This document shows, piece after piece, positions 8,159-16,369 of a stretch of 64,000 nucleotides of DNA. Source of the stretch: Pseudonocardia acidicola (GTDB lineage: Bacteria; Actinomycetota; Actinomycetes; Mycobacteriales; Pseudonocardiaceae); the NCBI RefSeq assembly GCF_012911935.1, contig NZ_JAAXLA010000011.1, positions 58,742 to 122,741 of the forward strand, given 5' to 3'. The notes beneath the pieces are model-generated. The model was not told the DNA's origin, made no database searches, and saw only the letters and a list, made by a program, of their open reading frames with translations. A program made the translations under genes and the position numbers. The first letter of the stretch is position 1; the number at the start of each line of letters is the position of its first letter.

Positions 8159-9112
8159 ATGGGAACGATCGTTGCGGGCCTGGCGTCCTCGCATGCGTTC
8201 GCGTTCATGGAACCCGAGCACTGGGACGAGTTCCGGGAGCGCAACCGGCAGATGCTGTTCCAGCGCAGCGGGATCCTGCCGCCGGTGCAGGACGGAGTTC
8301 ACCACGAGAGTCTCGCGGAGAACCGGGAGCGGTTCTCCATGATCCGGGGCGGGTTAGACCAGTTGCGCGCGGTGCTGACCCTGCGGCAGCCGGATGCGAT
8401 GGTCGTCATCGGGGACGACCAGGACGAGAACTTCACCGCCGCGAATGTGCCGCAGCTGGCCGTGCACGTCGGCTCTGCGTTCCAGCTGGGCAGCCCGCTG
8501 GTCGGGTCGCGCGCGACGTACCGGGTCCATCGCGAGCTCGCGATGTCGCTTCTCGAGCAGGGCGTCGACGAGGGATTCGACATCGCGTCGGTGGGTTCGT
8601 TTCCCGGCGGTGAGCTCAGATCGCACGCGCACGCCCAGGTGCTCGCGCACGTGGCTCCCGAAGCCGACATCCCGGTGGTCCTGGTGTTCATCAACGCCAT
8701 CCACCACCCTGCGATCACCCCGCGGCGGTGCGCGGAGTTCGGCCAGCTGCTAGCCCGCGTGGTGCGGCGTCGCCCAGAAGGCGAACGGGTGGCGGTCTAC
8801 GCTTCGGGTGGCTGGTCGCACTTCACGGCGGGCTACCCGTGGGCGGCCTACCAGGGCCCGCACACCCACGGCGCGATCGACTCCGCCTTCGACCGTGAGG
8901 TGCTCCACCTGCTGGAGACCGGCGAGGGGCGCAAGCTCGCCGAACTGACCGCCGCCGACCTCCTCGAGCACGGCGAGATCGAACTGCGAGCCTGGATCGC
9001 CCTGGTCGGCGCCCTCGACAGCCGGCCGGCGGACTTCATCGTGTACGAGCCATTCTACCGGGCGCTCATGGGGATGGCCGTCGCGGCGTGGACACCGCGG
9101 ATGGGGAATTGA
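8159..9112 (+). CDS. LigB-superfamily extradiol dioxygenase
   Basis: This 317-residue class III ring-opening dioxygenase homologue follows CGGAGG at 8144. The first iron ligand His12 (S-S-H), the general-acid His221 (G-G-W-S-H) and the distal Glu region (G-E-I-E-L, 272-276) are present. The position that aligns with the second His ligand of LigB (N-D-H) reads Gln88 in G-D-D-Q-D-E. The same G-D-D-Q is found in the downstream paralogue at 9459, so it is a subgroup trait rather than a random loss. It probably cleaves a catechol or protocatechuate-like intermediate. The metal coordination should differ from LigB. Confidence 0.8.
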   Translation: MGTIVAGLASSHAFAFMEPEHWDEFRERNRQMLFQRSGILPPVQDGVHHESLAENRERFSMIRGGLDQLRAVLTLRQPDAMVVIGDDQDENFTAANVPQLAVHVGSAFQLGSPLVGSRATYRVHRELAMSLLEQGVDEGFDIASVGSFPGGELRSHAHAQVLAHVAPEADIPVVLVFINAIHHPAITPRRCAEFGQLLARVVRRRPEGERVAVYASGGWSHFTAGYPWAAYQGPHTHGAIDSAFDREVLHLLETGEGRKLAELTAADLLEHGEIELRAWIALVGALDSRPADFIVYEPFYRALMGMAVAAWTPRMGN

Positions 9113-9120
9113 GGGAGTTC

Positions 9121-9459
9121 ATGGCATCGGTGCTCGAGGTGTGCGTGTGCACGGTGGAGGACGTCCCCTCCGGTGAGGGGATCCGCGTCGACTTGGCGGA
9201 CCTGCCCGAGCCGGTGGCGGTGTTCAACGACGCGGGCCGGTTCTACGCACTGAGCGACATGTGCAGTCACGCCGAGGCATCGCTGGCCGACGGCTGGATA
9301 GAGGACTGTCAGGTGGAGTGTCCGCTGCATTCCGCGCGCTTCGACCTCCTCACGGGCAAGGCCTGCTCGCTGCCCGCGATCCTGCCGGTCCGCGCCTACC
9401 CGGTGACCATGACAGACGGCAAGGTCTACGTGAGCGTGCCGACCGTCGGAGGTACGTGA
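9121..9459 (+). CDS. Rieske-type [2Fe-2S] ferredoxin
   Basis: This 112-residue electron carrier begins at ATG 9121 after GAGGGAG. The cluster motifs are C-S-H-A-E and C-P-L-H-S-A-R-F, spaced as in BphA3/NdoA-type ferredoxins. It would pass electrons from a ferredoxin reductase (candidate at 11571-12788) to the Rieske alpha subunit at 4340. Its stop overlaps the next start as TGATG. Confidence 0.93.
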   Translation: MASVLEVCVCTVEDVPSGEGIRVDLADLPEPVAVFNDAGRFYALSDMCSHAEASLADGWIEDCQVECPLHSARFDLLTGKACSLPAILPVRAYPVTMTDGKVYVSVPTVGGT

Positions 9460-10388
9460 TGCTCGTCCTGGGGCTCGCCACGTCGCACGCGCCCACCATG
9501 CTGGTACCGGTCGAGCAGTGGTCGCTGCTCTACGAGATGCTCGTCGACGGCGTCCCGCAGCCACCCTCCGCAGCCGCGGAGACACCGGCGACGAACGCCG
9601 CTGCCAAGCAACGCATCGACGATGGCCTGGCCAGGCTGCGACAAGTGCTCGCAGACGCACGGCCCGACGCCCTCGTGATCATCGGAGACGACCAGGACGA
9701 GGTCTTCGGGCCGGCGTTCAACCCGACACTCGCCGTCCTCTGTGCGGATGAGGTCAGCGGGAATACCCTGCCGCGACTGCGCAACCTCACCGCCACCGAC
9801 CAGCGCGTCCACCTCAAGGGCCACAGCGAGCTCGCGCGGCACCTCGCCGCGGGTCTCGTAGAACGCGGCTTCGACCCAGCGGTGATCTCCGAGCTCCGGC
9901 CGCTGAGCAGGCCGGATGAGGGGATCGGACACGCGTTCACGCGTCCGGCACACGCCCTGGGCATCGCGGATCTCGACATCCGGGTCGTGCCGGTCTTCCT
10001 CAACGCCTACCGCGACCCCCTTCCGACCGGGCAACGTTGCTACGCGCTGGGCCAGGCGATCCGCGAGATCGCGGACGGCAGGCCAGAGCGGATCGCCGTA
10101 TGCGCGTCCGGTGGACTCTCGCACGACCCAAGGGGCCCGCGGGCAGGCTGGATCGACCAGCGGCTGGACACCTGGGTTCTGAGCTGCATCGCCCAGGGCC
10201 GCGCCGAGAAGCTCACCCAGCTCTTCACCGTCGACTCCGACACGCTGCGAGGCGGGACCGGCGAGATCCGCTCCTGGATCACCGTGGCCGGGGCATTCGC
10301 CGGCCAGGCCGGCACCGTCGTGGACTACATCCCGCTCCACCATGCGGTCACGGGCCTCGGGCTCGCCCACTGGCACCCGAGCGCGTAG
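9459..10388 (+). CDS. LigB-superfamily extradiol dioxygenase, second paralogue
   Basis: The 309-residue product begins with the T-S-H motif (His10) and has the G-G-L-S-H general acid (His222) and a G-E-I-R-S-W segment near 262 for the Glu ligand. As in the gene at 8159, the second His ligand position is Gln79 within G-D-D-Q-D. The two LigB genes flank the ferredoxin and are only moderately similar, so they may form a hetero-oligomer, as in 2-aminophenol or aminobiphenyldiol dioxygenases, or act on different rings. The start is coupled to the ferredoxin stop. Confidence 0.8.
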   Translation: MLVLGLATSHAPTMLVPVEQWSLLYEMLVDGVPQPPSAAAETPATNAAAKQRIDDGLARLRQVLADARPDALVIIGDDQDEVFGPAFNPTLAVLCADEVSGNTLPRLRNLTATDQRVHLKGHSELARHLAAGLVERGFDPAVISELRPLSRPDEGIGHAFTRPAHALGIADLDIRVVPVFLNAYRDPLPTGQRCYALGQAIREIADGRPERIAVCASGGLSHDPRGPRAGWIDQRLDTWVLSCIAQGRAEKLTQLFTVDSDTLRGGTGEIRSWITVAGAFAGQAGTVVDYIPLHHAVTGLGLAHWHPSA

Positions 10389-10703
10389 CCCACGGCGAGT
10401 CAACGCCGTGCTCGCGAGCTGGACGGCTTGGAAGTCGGCGGTCGGCCTACCGAAGGTGCTGGCTACTCGGCGTACCGCCCCGCGGCGTCGTAGGCGTCCT
10501 GGGTGATCTCGATGCCTCGCCCGGCGATGTTGAGGCGTTCGATCTCCAACAATGGCCTGCGAAGACCGGCCCACTCGGTCTCGATCACCACCTGCCCGTA
10601 CATGAAAACTCCGGCTTCGGCCCAGTACGTCCGGTCGTGGGCCAAGCTTTTCGGGTCAGCGCTCGCAGCCGACCGTTGACAACAGCTCGAGGCCGCCATA
10701 GCC
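10389..10703. other. Intergenic region with weak reverse-strand ORF
   Basis: A reverse frame at 10463-10744 could encode 93 residues. Its C-terminal half (P-L-L-E-I-E-R-L-N-I-A-G-R-G-I-E-I) looks protein-like and may be a remnant of a longer gene. It has no ribosome site and would overlap the IclR operator, so I do not call it a gene. Confidence 0.3.
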
Positions 10704-10719
10704 TGTAAACCACAATTTA
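10704..10719. promoter_or_regulatory. Inverted repeat GTAAA-N6-TTTAC upstream of iclR gene
   Basis: A perfect 5-base inverted repeat with a 6-base spacer lies 23 bases before the iclR start at 10743. It is in an AT-rich patch unusual for this DNA. The position fits autoregulation of the IclR gene. Confidence 0.45.
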
Positions 10720-10742
10720 CTTCAGCCTCAACCGAGGTCGCC

Positions 10743-11540
10743 ATGGACGCGGGCAGCGCCGCCTTATCGCCAGACGATCGATTTCATCAGCGGCTGACCG
10801 GAGAATCAGCTCGAACCAATTCGGCCAGCCGGACGCTTGCCGTGCTAAGCGCATTCGATCAATCTCGCGCCGTGCTTGGCGTGAGTGAAGTCGCTTCTCA
10901 TGCGCGCGTGCCGAAATCTACTGCACATCGATTACTTGCTGTTCTCATCGATCACGGATACGTGAAGAGAGATGGCAACCGGTATCGACTGGACGAGCAC
11001 GTCTTCGAATTGGGGTCGCGTGCGCTGCGCCCCCAAGGACTGCGCGAACGGGCAGTTCCGTTCATGGCCGAACTGCACCATCAGACCCTCGAGACCGTGC
11101 ATCTGGCCGTACTCCACGACGGTCACGTGCTGTACCTGGAGAAGATCTTCGGGCACCGCGCCCCGCCATGCCCGACCGTCGTCGGGGGACGCAACCCCGC
11201 ACACAGCACGGCGCTCGGCAAGGCGATTCTGTCGCAGTCGGCCCCGGACGCGGTGGCACGCGTCGTGACCGGGGAACTGGCCCGCCTCACCACGCACACC
11301 ATAACCAACCGCGAGGCGCTGTGTCGGAGCCTGGACCGGGCACGGGACGAGGGCGTGGCGCTGGACCTCGAGGAGTCCCGGCTGGGCCTGGCCTGTGTTG
11401 CGGCACCCATCGTTGATTCCCACACCGGCGAAGCGGTCGCCGCCCTGTCGATCAGCTCACCCACCTCGCGGTTCGACGAGCGGCGCCTCGCGGCTCGGCT
11501 CCGCAAGGTGGCCGACGCGCTGTCGCGCATCTGCTCATGA
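10743..11540 (+). CDS. IclR-family transcriptional regulator
   Basis: The 265-residue product has an N-terminal winged helix (about 25-85; S-E-V-A-S-H-A-R-V-P-K-S-T-A-H-R-L-L-A-V). An IclR effector domain follows at about 100-260, including the conserved H-S-T-A-L-G-K-A-I-L and the terminal A-A-P-I region. IclR proteins commonly regulate aromatic catabolism. This is the only IclR gene in the window and is the best candidate to bind the GTTCC-N7-GGAAC sites at 18720, 18779 and 20679, a pattern similar to the ATTCC-N7-GGAAT motif described for the IclR protein GenR. Confidence 0.92.
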   Translation: MDAGSAALSPDDRFHQRLTGESARTNSASRTLAVLSAFDQSRAVLGVSEVASHARVPKSTAHRLLAVLIDHGYVKRDGNRYRLDEHVFELGSRALRPQGLRERAVPFMAELHHQTLETVHLAVLHDGHVLYLEKIFGHRAPPCPTVVGGRNPAHSTALGKAILSQSAPDAVARVVTGELARLTTHTITNREALCRSLDRARDEGVALDLEESRLGLACVAAPIVDSHTGEAVAALSISSPTSRFDERRLAARLRKVADALSRICS

Positions 11541-11570
11541 GTGAGCGATGGCTGCTGCGGAGGTGCTTGC

Positions 11571-12788
11571 TCAGACCGGCACCTTTCGCAGGTCCACCCC
11601 CACGTCCCGCAGGGCGTCCGGTTCGACCTCTGCCCGCCATTCGATCAGCCGCATTGCGCCGCGCACGTCCCGCGGCCGGTTCACCGCCAGCGCGGCACGG
11701 AGGATCCCGTCGCGTAGGAAGAACGCGCTGAAGTTCAGGCCGTCGACGTCGCCTCGCCACACGATGTCGTCCCCGGGTAGGGGGTGACCGGCCATCTGGA
11801 GGTTGAGGTCGTACTGGTCAGACCAGAACCACGGCACCTCGGCGAAAGGTTGGCGACGCCCCAGCATCGATCCGGCGGCCGCGACGGCCTGATTCTGGGC
11901 GTTCTGCCAGTGCTCGAGCCGGACCCGCTCGCCCACGATCGGGTTGGGGTGGTTGGCGACGTCACCGGCCGCGTAGACCCCGTCCAGCGAGGTCGCGCAG
12001 AACTCGTCGACGAGTATGCCGTCGCCGACCCGGGCGCCCGCCATCCCCGCGAGCTCGACCGCCGGGTCGATGCCGATGCCGACCACCACCACGTCGGTCT
12101 CGACGATGCTGCCGTCGGTGGTGACCACCTGGCGTACCCGCCCGTCGCCGAGGATTCGCTGCACCCCGGTGCCCAGGCGCAGGTCGATGCCGTGTTCCCG
12201 GTGGACGGCGGCGAAGATCTTCCCGAGGGCCGGCCCGAGCACGCGTTGCAAGGGGAGCTGGGCGATCTCCAGCAGCGTCACCTGACAGCCCAGGGCGTGT
12301 GCGGCCGCAGCCACCTCGGCCCCGACGAACCCGGACCCGACAACCGTCAGCCGGGCACCGGGCACGAGGCGCCGGCGGATCGCCAGCGCGTCGTCGATCG
12401 AGCGCAGGTAGTGCACTCCCGCGAGGTCGTGGCCCTCGACCCGGAGTCGGCGGACCCGTCCACCGGTGCACAGCAGCACCTTGTCCGCCTTGATCCGCTC
12501 CCCGCCATCGATCTCGATGGCCTGCTCGGCCGTCAGTAGACGGCGCGCCCGGACCCCGAGGCGGAGCTCGATGTCGTGTTCGGCCCACGACGCGGGGTCC
12601 GCGATCTGCAGGTCGTCCGCGCTCTGCGTACCCAGCAGCACCTCCTTGGACAGCGGCGGGCGCTCATAGGGCGGGTGCGGCTCGGCGCCGACCAGCACCA
12701 CGCGCCCCCCGAAGCCCTCCCGGCGCAACGTCTGCGCCGCCCGGCCCCCGGCGAGGTTGGCGCCGACGATCACGAATGTCGACTGCAT
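11571..12788 (-). CDS. Ferredoxin--NAD(P)+ reductase of Rieske dioxygenase system
   Basis: This is a 405-residue FAD protein of the BphA4/RhlR-type, GR-like reductase family. It has an N-terminal FAD-binding G-A-N-L-A-G-G-R (about 8-15), P-P-Y-E-R-P-P-L-S-K, a second dinucleotide motif G-S-G-F-V-G-A-E for NAD(P)H, and V-Y-A-A-G-D-V-A for FAD. It would reduce the Rieske ferredoxins at 9121 and 14394. ATG 12788 follows GGAGG; the frame is open further upstream but lacks homology there. It is the only dedicated reductase in the island, so several oxygenases may share it. Confidence 0.92.
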   Translation of the reverse strand: MQSTFVIVGANLAGGRAAQTLRREGFGGRVVLVGAEPHPPYERPPLSKEVLLGTQSADDLQIADPASWAEHDIELRLGVRARRLLTAEQAIEIDGGERIKADKVLLCTGGRVRRLRVEGHDLAGVHYLRSIDDALAIRRRLVPGARLTVVGSGFVGAEVAAAAHALGCQVTLLEIAQLPLQRVLGPALGKIFAAVHREHGIDLRLGTGVQRILGDGRVRQVVTTDGSIVETDVVVVGIGIDPAVELAGMAGARVGDGILVDEFCATSLDGVYAAGDVANHPNPIVGERVRLEHWQNAQNQAVAAAGSMLGRRQPFAEVPWFWSDQYDLNLQMAGHPLPGDDIVWRGDVDGLNFSAFFLRDGILRAALAVNRPRDVRGAMRLIEWRAEVEPDALRDVGVDLRKVPV

Positions 12789-12858
12789 CGCTTCGGCCTC
12801 CGTTCCGCTGCACCGGTCTGCAAGTCTCGCCGGTCGAGACAGCGCCCGGTCGGATCCT

Positions 12859-12875
12859 GTTCCATTCCCTGGCAC
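12859..12875. promoter_or_regulatory. Near-match IclR-type site (GTTCC-N7-GGCAC)
   Basis: This differs by one base from the GTTCC-N7-GGAAC sites found at 18720, 18779 and 20679 and lies about 70 bases upstream of the ferredoxin reductase start. A further GTTCC occurs at 12883. It suggests that the shared reductase belongs to the same regulon. Confidence is limited by the mismatch. Confidence 0.35.
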
Positions 12876-12970
12876 GCGATTCGTTCCACGGGACGGCACA
12901 GCAGGCCCCTCACGATGACCGCCGCCGGTGAAACTGAGTTCATCGTGCGATACGACCGGTGAGGCGGACG

Positions 12971-13306
12971 ATGGACGAAGACCCAACCATCGGGATGGAA
13001 TCGACCTGTCCGACATGGTGCGTCATGCACGGCTCTTCAAACCACAGCGCGCTATGGCACGTCAGCGAGGCCCACCTGCTCGAACTAGGCCGATCCGCCG
13101 AACCGCGACGCAAGGAGTCGCTGGACGTGCGAGCGGCGCAATACCTCTCGGACGACTCGGACGGCGCCACATGGGAGCCGGCGGTCGAGCTCGCACATCA
13201 TGTCGGGAATCGATACCGCGTTATTCAGTTGACCCCGGCTGATGCCCGACGGATCGCGGAGTTGCTGTCGCACGCCGCCGATGACGTGGATACCCATGGG
13301 TCGTAG
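12971..13306 (+). CDS. Small C-P-x-W-C protein (DUF6907-like)
   Basis: The 111-residue protein has a C-P-T-W-C-V-M-H motif near its N-terminus and a central W-H-V-S-E segment. The C-terminal half ends in L-T-P-A-D-A-R-R-I-A-E-L-L, as I recall for the actinobacterial DUF6907 family. GAGGCGG just before ATG 12971 sets the start. The function is unknown; the Cys/His pattern may bind metal. It sits between the divergent reductase and the TetR gene. Confidence 0.6.
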   Translation: MDEDPTIGMESTCPTWCVMHGSSNHSALWHVSEAHLLELGRSAEPRRKESLDVRAAQYLSDDSDGATWEPAVELAHHVGNRYRVIQLTPADARRIAELLSHAADDVDTHGS

Positions 13307-13370
13307 CCGACCGGGCCGCCCCGCAGTGGTCGCCGACTATGCTGATCGACGTGGTGCCCTTGCCCGTTCG

Positions 13371-14045
13371 ATGCGAGTGCCGGTGAAAGCACTCGATCCC
13401 GCGCCAGGGGCCGCGGGCGCCGGCTGCGATGACGTGGGCCTCGGGGAGCGACCCGCTCGGCCGCGTCGCAAGAAGTGTGCCGAGCAGACGCAGCGGGACA
13501 TCCTCGTGGCAGCGGGCCGGCGGTTCGCCCGAGCCGGCTACGCGGCGGTCACTCTCAAGGACATCGCCGCCGATGTGGGGGTGACCGCCCCGCTCCTGGT
13601 GCGCTACTTCGGCTCGAAACGCGATCTGTTCCGCGAGGTGGCGCAAGCCGAGCCCGATCCGACGATCGACACCGCGGATCTGGAGGGCCCCCTGGAGACG
13701 TTGGGTCGTCGGCTGGCGCGCCTGCTCGTGACGTACTGGTTGGACCCCAATGTCAGGTTCCCGGCGATCGCGCTGGTGCGGTCGCTGGACGTCGAGGAGG
13801 CGAAGTCGCTGTTCGCCGAGGAGATGAACCGGCGCCTGGTCGATCCATTGGCCGCCGTCCTCCCTGGCTCGGACGCCCGGTTGCGGGCACGGCTCATCGC
13901 CGCCCAGGTGGTCGGTGCCGGCCTGTTTGCCCTCGGCGTGCTCCTCGAACCCGACGCGGGTCCCCCGGCAGCGGACGAGGTTGAGGACATCGTCGCCTTG
14001 ATGGGCGCTTCGCTGCAGGCCTTTATCACACCCGAGCGAAGATGA
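13371..14045 (+). CDS. TetR-family transcriptional regulator
   Basis: The roughly 224-residue protein has a TetR helix-turn-helix at about 36-85 (I-L-V-A-A-G-R-R-F-A-R-A-G-Y, then T-L-K-D-I-A-A-D-V-G-V-T and Y-F-G-S-K-R-D-L-F). A helical ligand domain of the usual size follows. The frame is open to 13242, so the start is uncertain; ATG 13371 gives a normal TetR length but has no strong ribosome site. It lies next to the oxygenase cluster and may control it or an efflux function. Confidence 0.85.
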   Translation: MRVPVKALDPAPGAAGAGCDDVGLGERPARPRRKKCAEQTQRDILVAAGRRFARAGYAAVTLKDIAADVGVTAPLLVRYFGSKRDLFREVAQAEPDPTIDTADLEGPLETLGRRLARLLVTYWLDPNVRFPAIALVRSLDVEEAKSLFAEEMNRRLVDPLAAVLPGSDARLRARLIAAQVVGAGLFALGVLLEPDAGPPAADEVEDIVALMGASLQAFITPERR

Positions 14046-14102
14046 CCGAGTGGCGCAGAAGGGCTCGCCCAGCAGCGGGGCCCTGCGTCCCGGGCTACGC
14101 CG

Positions 14103-14351
14103 CTACGGCGAGTCCTCCTGCAGGCCGGTCATCGCCGCCTCCATTCCTCGCCGCCCGCTGATCTCGATCCCCGTCGCAGTTGTGCGCCGACCCGGCTCCC
14201 AGAGCGCGTCACGGGGCAATGCCTCGATCGAGGTGCCGAAGGCCCATACGTCGGCACTACCGATGGTCGTATCGAGGCGGCCGAACATGGAGAGCATCTC
14301 GGCGCCGGCCCGCTCACTGCCGGCGACGCAGGTGGCGCCGCCCCCGACCAC
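14103..14351 (-). CDS. Uncharacterised small ORF downstream of ferredoxin
   Basis: An open frame of about 82 residues continues in the same direction after the ferredoxin gene. It contains V-V-G-G-G-A-T-C-V-A-G-S and D-A-L-W-E-P-G-R-R segments. It has no clear ribosome site and no family I recognise. It may be a small operon member or the tail of a degraded gene. Confidence 0.25.
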   Translation of the reverse strand: MVGGGATCVAGSERAGAEMLSMFGRLDTTIGSADVWAFGTSIEALPRDALWEPGRRTTATGIEISGRRGMEAAMTGLQEDSP

Positions 14352-14393
14352 GACGAACTGGTCGCCGACGTCGTCGGTGAGCGTCCTGTGGTC

Positions 14394-14696
14394 TCAGATG
14401 TCGATGAATACGGCGTCGTCCTCAACCCGCACTGGGTAGGTCGCGATGGGCTGGGTCGCCGGCAGGGTGAGCGCCCGACCGGTGCGCAGGCAGAACTTCG
14501 CGAAGTGCCAGGCGCACTCCACCTCCGTGCCGTCGATGTAGCCGTCGGCCAGCGACGACTCTGCATGCGTGCACGTGTCCGCGGTGGCCAGGAATTCGCC
14601 GCCGACGTTGAACACCGCCACCGGCGGGTCGACGTCGACCGTGATCGCCTCGCCCGGCTCGACATCCCCGACGCCGCATGCTCTTATCCACGCCAT
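14394..14696 (-). CDS. Rieske-type [2Fe-2S] ferredoxin
   Basis: This 100-residue Rieske ferredoxin has motifs C-T-H-A-E and C-A-W-H-F-A-K-F. The usual Pro after the second Cys is Ala, but all four ligands are present. ATG 14696 is chosen from homology to the family N-terminus; GGAG is 11 bases upstream, and a longer frame to 14759 would include the end of the beta gene. It is the electron carrier for the alpha subunit at 16370 and remains intact although the beta gene just upstream is broken. Confidence 0.88.
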   Translation of the reverse strand: MAWIRACGVGDVEPGEAITVDVDPPVAVFNVGGEFLATADTCTHAESSLADGYIDGTEVECAWHFAKFCLRTGRALTLPATQPIATYPVRVEDDAVFIDI

Positions 14697-14745
14697 TTGT
14701 CGACTATCTCCGTTCCCGTTCGATCGCCGCGATTGCTCCGGTTGC

Positions 14746-15292
14746 TCAGAAGAAGGCACTAAGGTTCTTCGACAGGATGGTGGCCTGGTCGATCAGGATC
14801 GTCCGGCGGCCGATCTGCCAGGCCCCACGACGGATCCGGCGCAACAGGTCGTTCCGCTTGCCGGCCCAGATGTCGAACTCCGTGTTCCCGCGGCTGCGGT
14901 AGGTGAGGAAATAGGACTCGACCTCGTACTCGTCGGCCGCGTCACCGGGTCGCACGAAGACGTTGGTGACGAGACGGCGGATCCTCGGCCCAGGCCATGC
15001 CGGTATTCATGCGGAACACCCGCTGCCCGAGCGACCGCTTGTCCTCGTCGAAGTTGGCGATCTCGCCGGGCCTGGCGACCTCTTTGTCCATCTCCCGCAG
15101 TAGGCGGTTGTAGCGCGCGGGCATCCAGTAGTGGACGTCGTCGCTGAACAGGTCGTACCACTCGCTGAACCGGCGTTCGTCGAGTAGCCGGGCCTCGAAG
15201 AAGAGGAACTGCTCCACTTCCCGCTGGGTCTCCGGATCAACCGCCAGGCCGAAGGTGGGAATGCCCGTCCCCAGGGCTGGGTCGATCGACAT
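14746..15292 (-). pseudogene. Rieske dioxygenase beta subunit, frameshifted
   Basis: The N-terminal part starts at ATG 15292 after AGGGAG and reads D-E-R-R-F-S-E-W-Y-D-L-F-S-D-D-V-H-Y as in intact beta subunits. Around 14970-14985 the frame breaks. Compared with the intact paralogue at 22276, the coding sequence after A-E-D-P-P lacks about 14 bases that would encode S-R-x-R-x. The remainder (V-E-S-Y-F-L-T-Y-R-S to the terminal N-L-S-A-F-F) continues in another frame to 14746. A 14-base loss is not a typical homopolymer error, so this is probably a real lesion. It would leave the alpha subunit at 16370 without its own beta partner. Confidence 0.75.
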
Positions 15293-15315
15293 CGTCTCGC
15301 TCCCTGCATCTCGAA

Positions 15316-16348
15316 TCACGCCGCGTGGGCGTACCCGGGCGCCGGAATGTGGCCGGCGCTGCAGGCGCGGGTAGGGCGGGCGCTCGGGATCGGGTGGTCC
15401 GGCCGGTCCGCTGACGATCGCGTCCACGGCGCGCTTGTCCTCCGCACTCAGGTGCCAGCCGGCGGCGACCACGTTGGCCTCGAGTTGCGCCGGGTTGCTG
15501 ACGCCGGTGATGACCGACCCGACCAGCGGGTTCGCCAGCAGCCAGGCGATGGCCAGCTCGCCGACCGTGTGTCCCCGGTCGCGAGCGAACCGCTCGAGCT
15601 CGCCGAGCAGCGCGTAGTTACTCTCAGTGCTCATCGCGGTGACGATGCCGCTGCCGGCGGCCCCGCGGGTACCGGGCGGCGGGGGTGGCCGCGGCGGTAC
15701 TTCCCGGTGAGGAAGCCGCCGCCCAGCGGGTGGTACGGCAGTATGCCAAGCCCGTATGCGGCGCAGAACGACGCGACCTCCTGCTCCGTCTGGCGGGCGA
15801 GCAGGTGATAGTAGTTCTGCACCGACACGAACGTCGCCGTGCCGAGTTCCCGCGCCGTGTGGGCGGCCTCGGCCAGCCGCCAGGACGCGTAGTTGCACGT
15901 GCCGATGGCCAGTACCTTGCCGGCGGCGACCAGCCGGTCGAGAGCGGTCAGGATCTCCTCGGCGCGCCCCGGGTTCGGGCATGTGCAGCTGGTAGAGGTC
16001 AATCCGGTCCGTGCCGAGCTTGCGTAGGCTCTCCTCGGCGTGCGCGGCGATCCGACCCGTAACCGACCCGCCGTCGAGACCGACGAGGTTGAACTTCGTC
16101 GCGATGACGACGTCGTCCCGGCGCCGGCCCAGGACGCGGCCGAGGAACTCCTCGGACTGCCCTTGCCCGTACACGATCGCCGTGTCGACGAAGTTCACCC
16201 CGAGGTCGAGAGCCGCGTGCACGACCCGGCGGGTCTGCTGCTCGTCCAGTCTCGGTGGCCCGAACGTGTTGCCGCCCAGCCCCACGGCGGAGATCTGCAG
16301 GTCCGACGTACCGAGCCGGCGGCAGGCGAGGCCGATCGCAGTAGTCAT
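15316..16348 (-). pseudogene. Aldo-keto reductase, multiple frameshifts
   Basis: ATG 16348 (after GAGGAG) begins an AKR: L-G-T-S-D-L-Q-I-S-A-V-G-L-G, D-T-A-I-V-Y-G-Q-G with catalytic Asp/Tyr, and I-A-T-K-F with Lys. After L-Y-Q-L-H-M-P-E-P an extra G in a G4 run (about 15975) shifts the frame. The middle continues in a second frame (A-I-G-T-C-N-Y-A-S-W ... L-G-G-G-F-L-T-G-K-Y) and a missing C near 15685 restores the first. The 3' end also appears shifted, because the natural-looking tail ending at TGA 15316 lies in a third frame. Both clear lesions are in homopolymers, so sequencing error cannot be excluded. Confidence 0.7.
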
Positions 16349-16369
16349 GTACGCGCTCCTCGCCACGGC

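Noticed and set aside
10463..10744. 93-codon reverse ORF upstream of iclR as a gene
   Set aside because: No ribosome site, overlaps the iclR start and operator, and no recognisable family.
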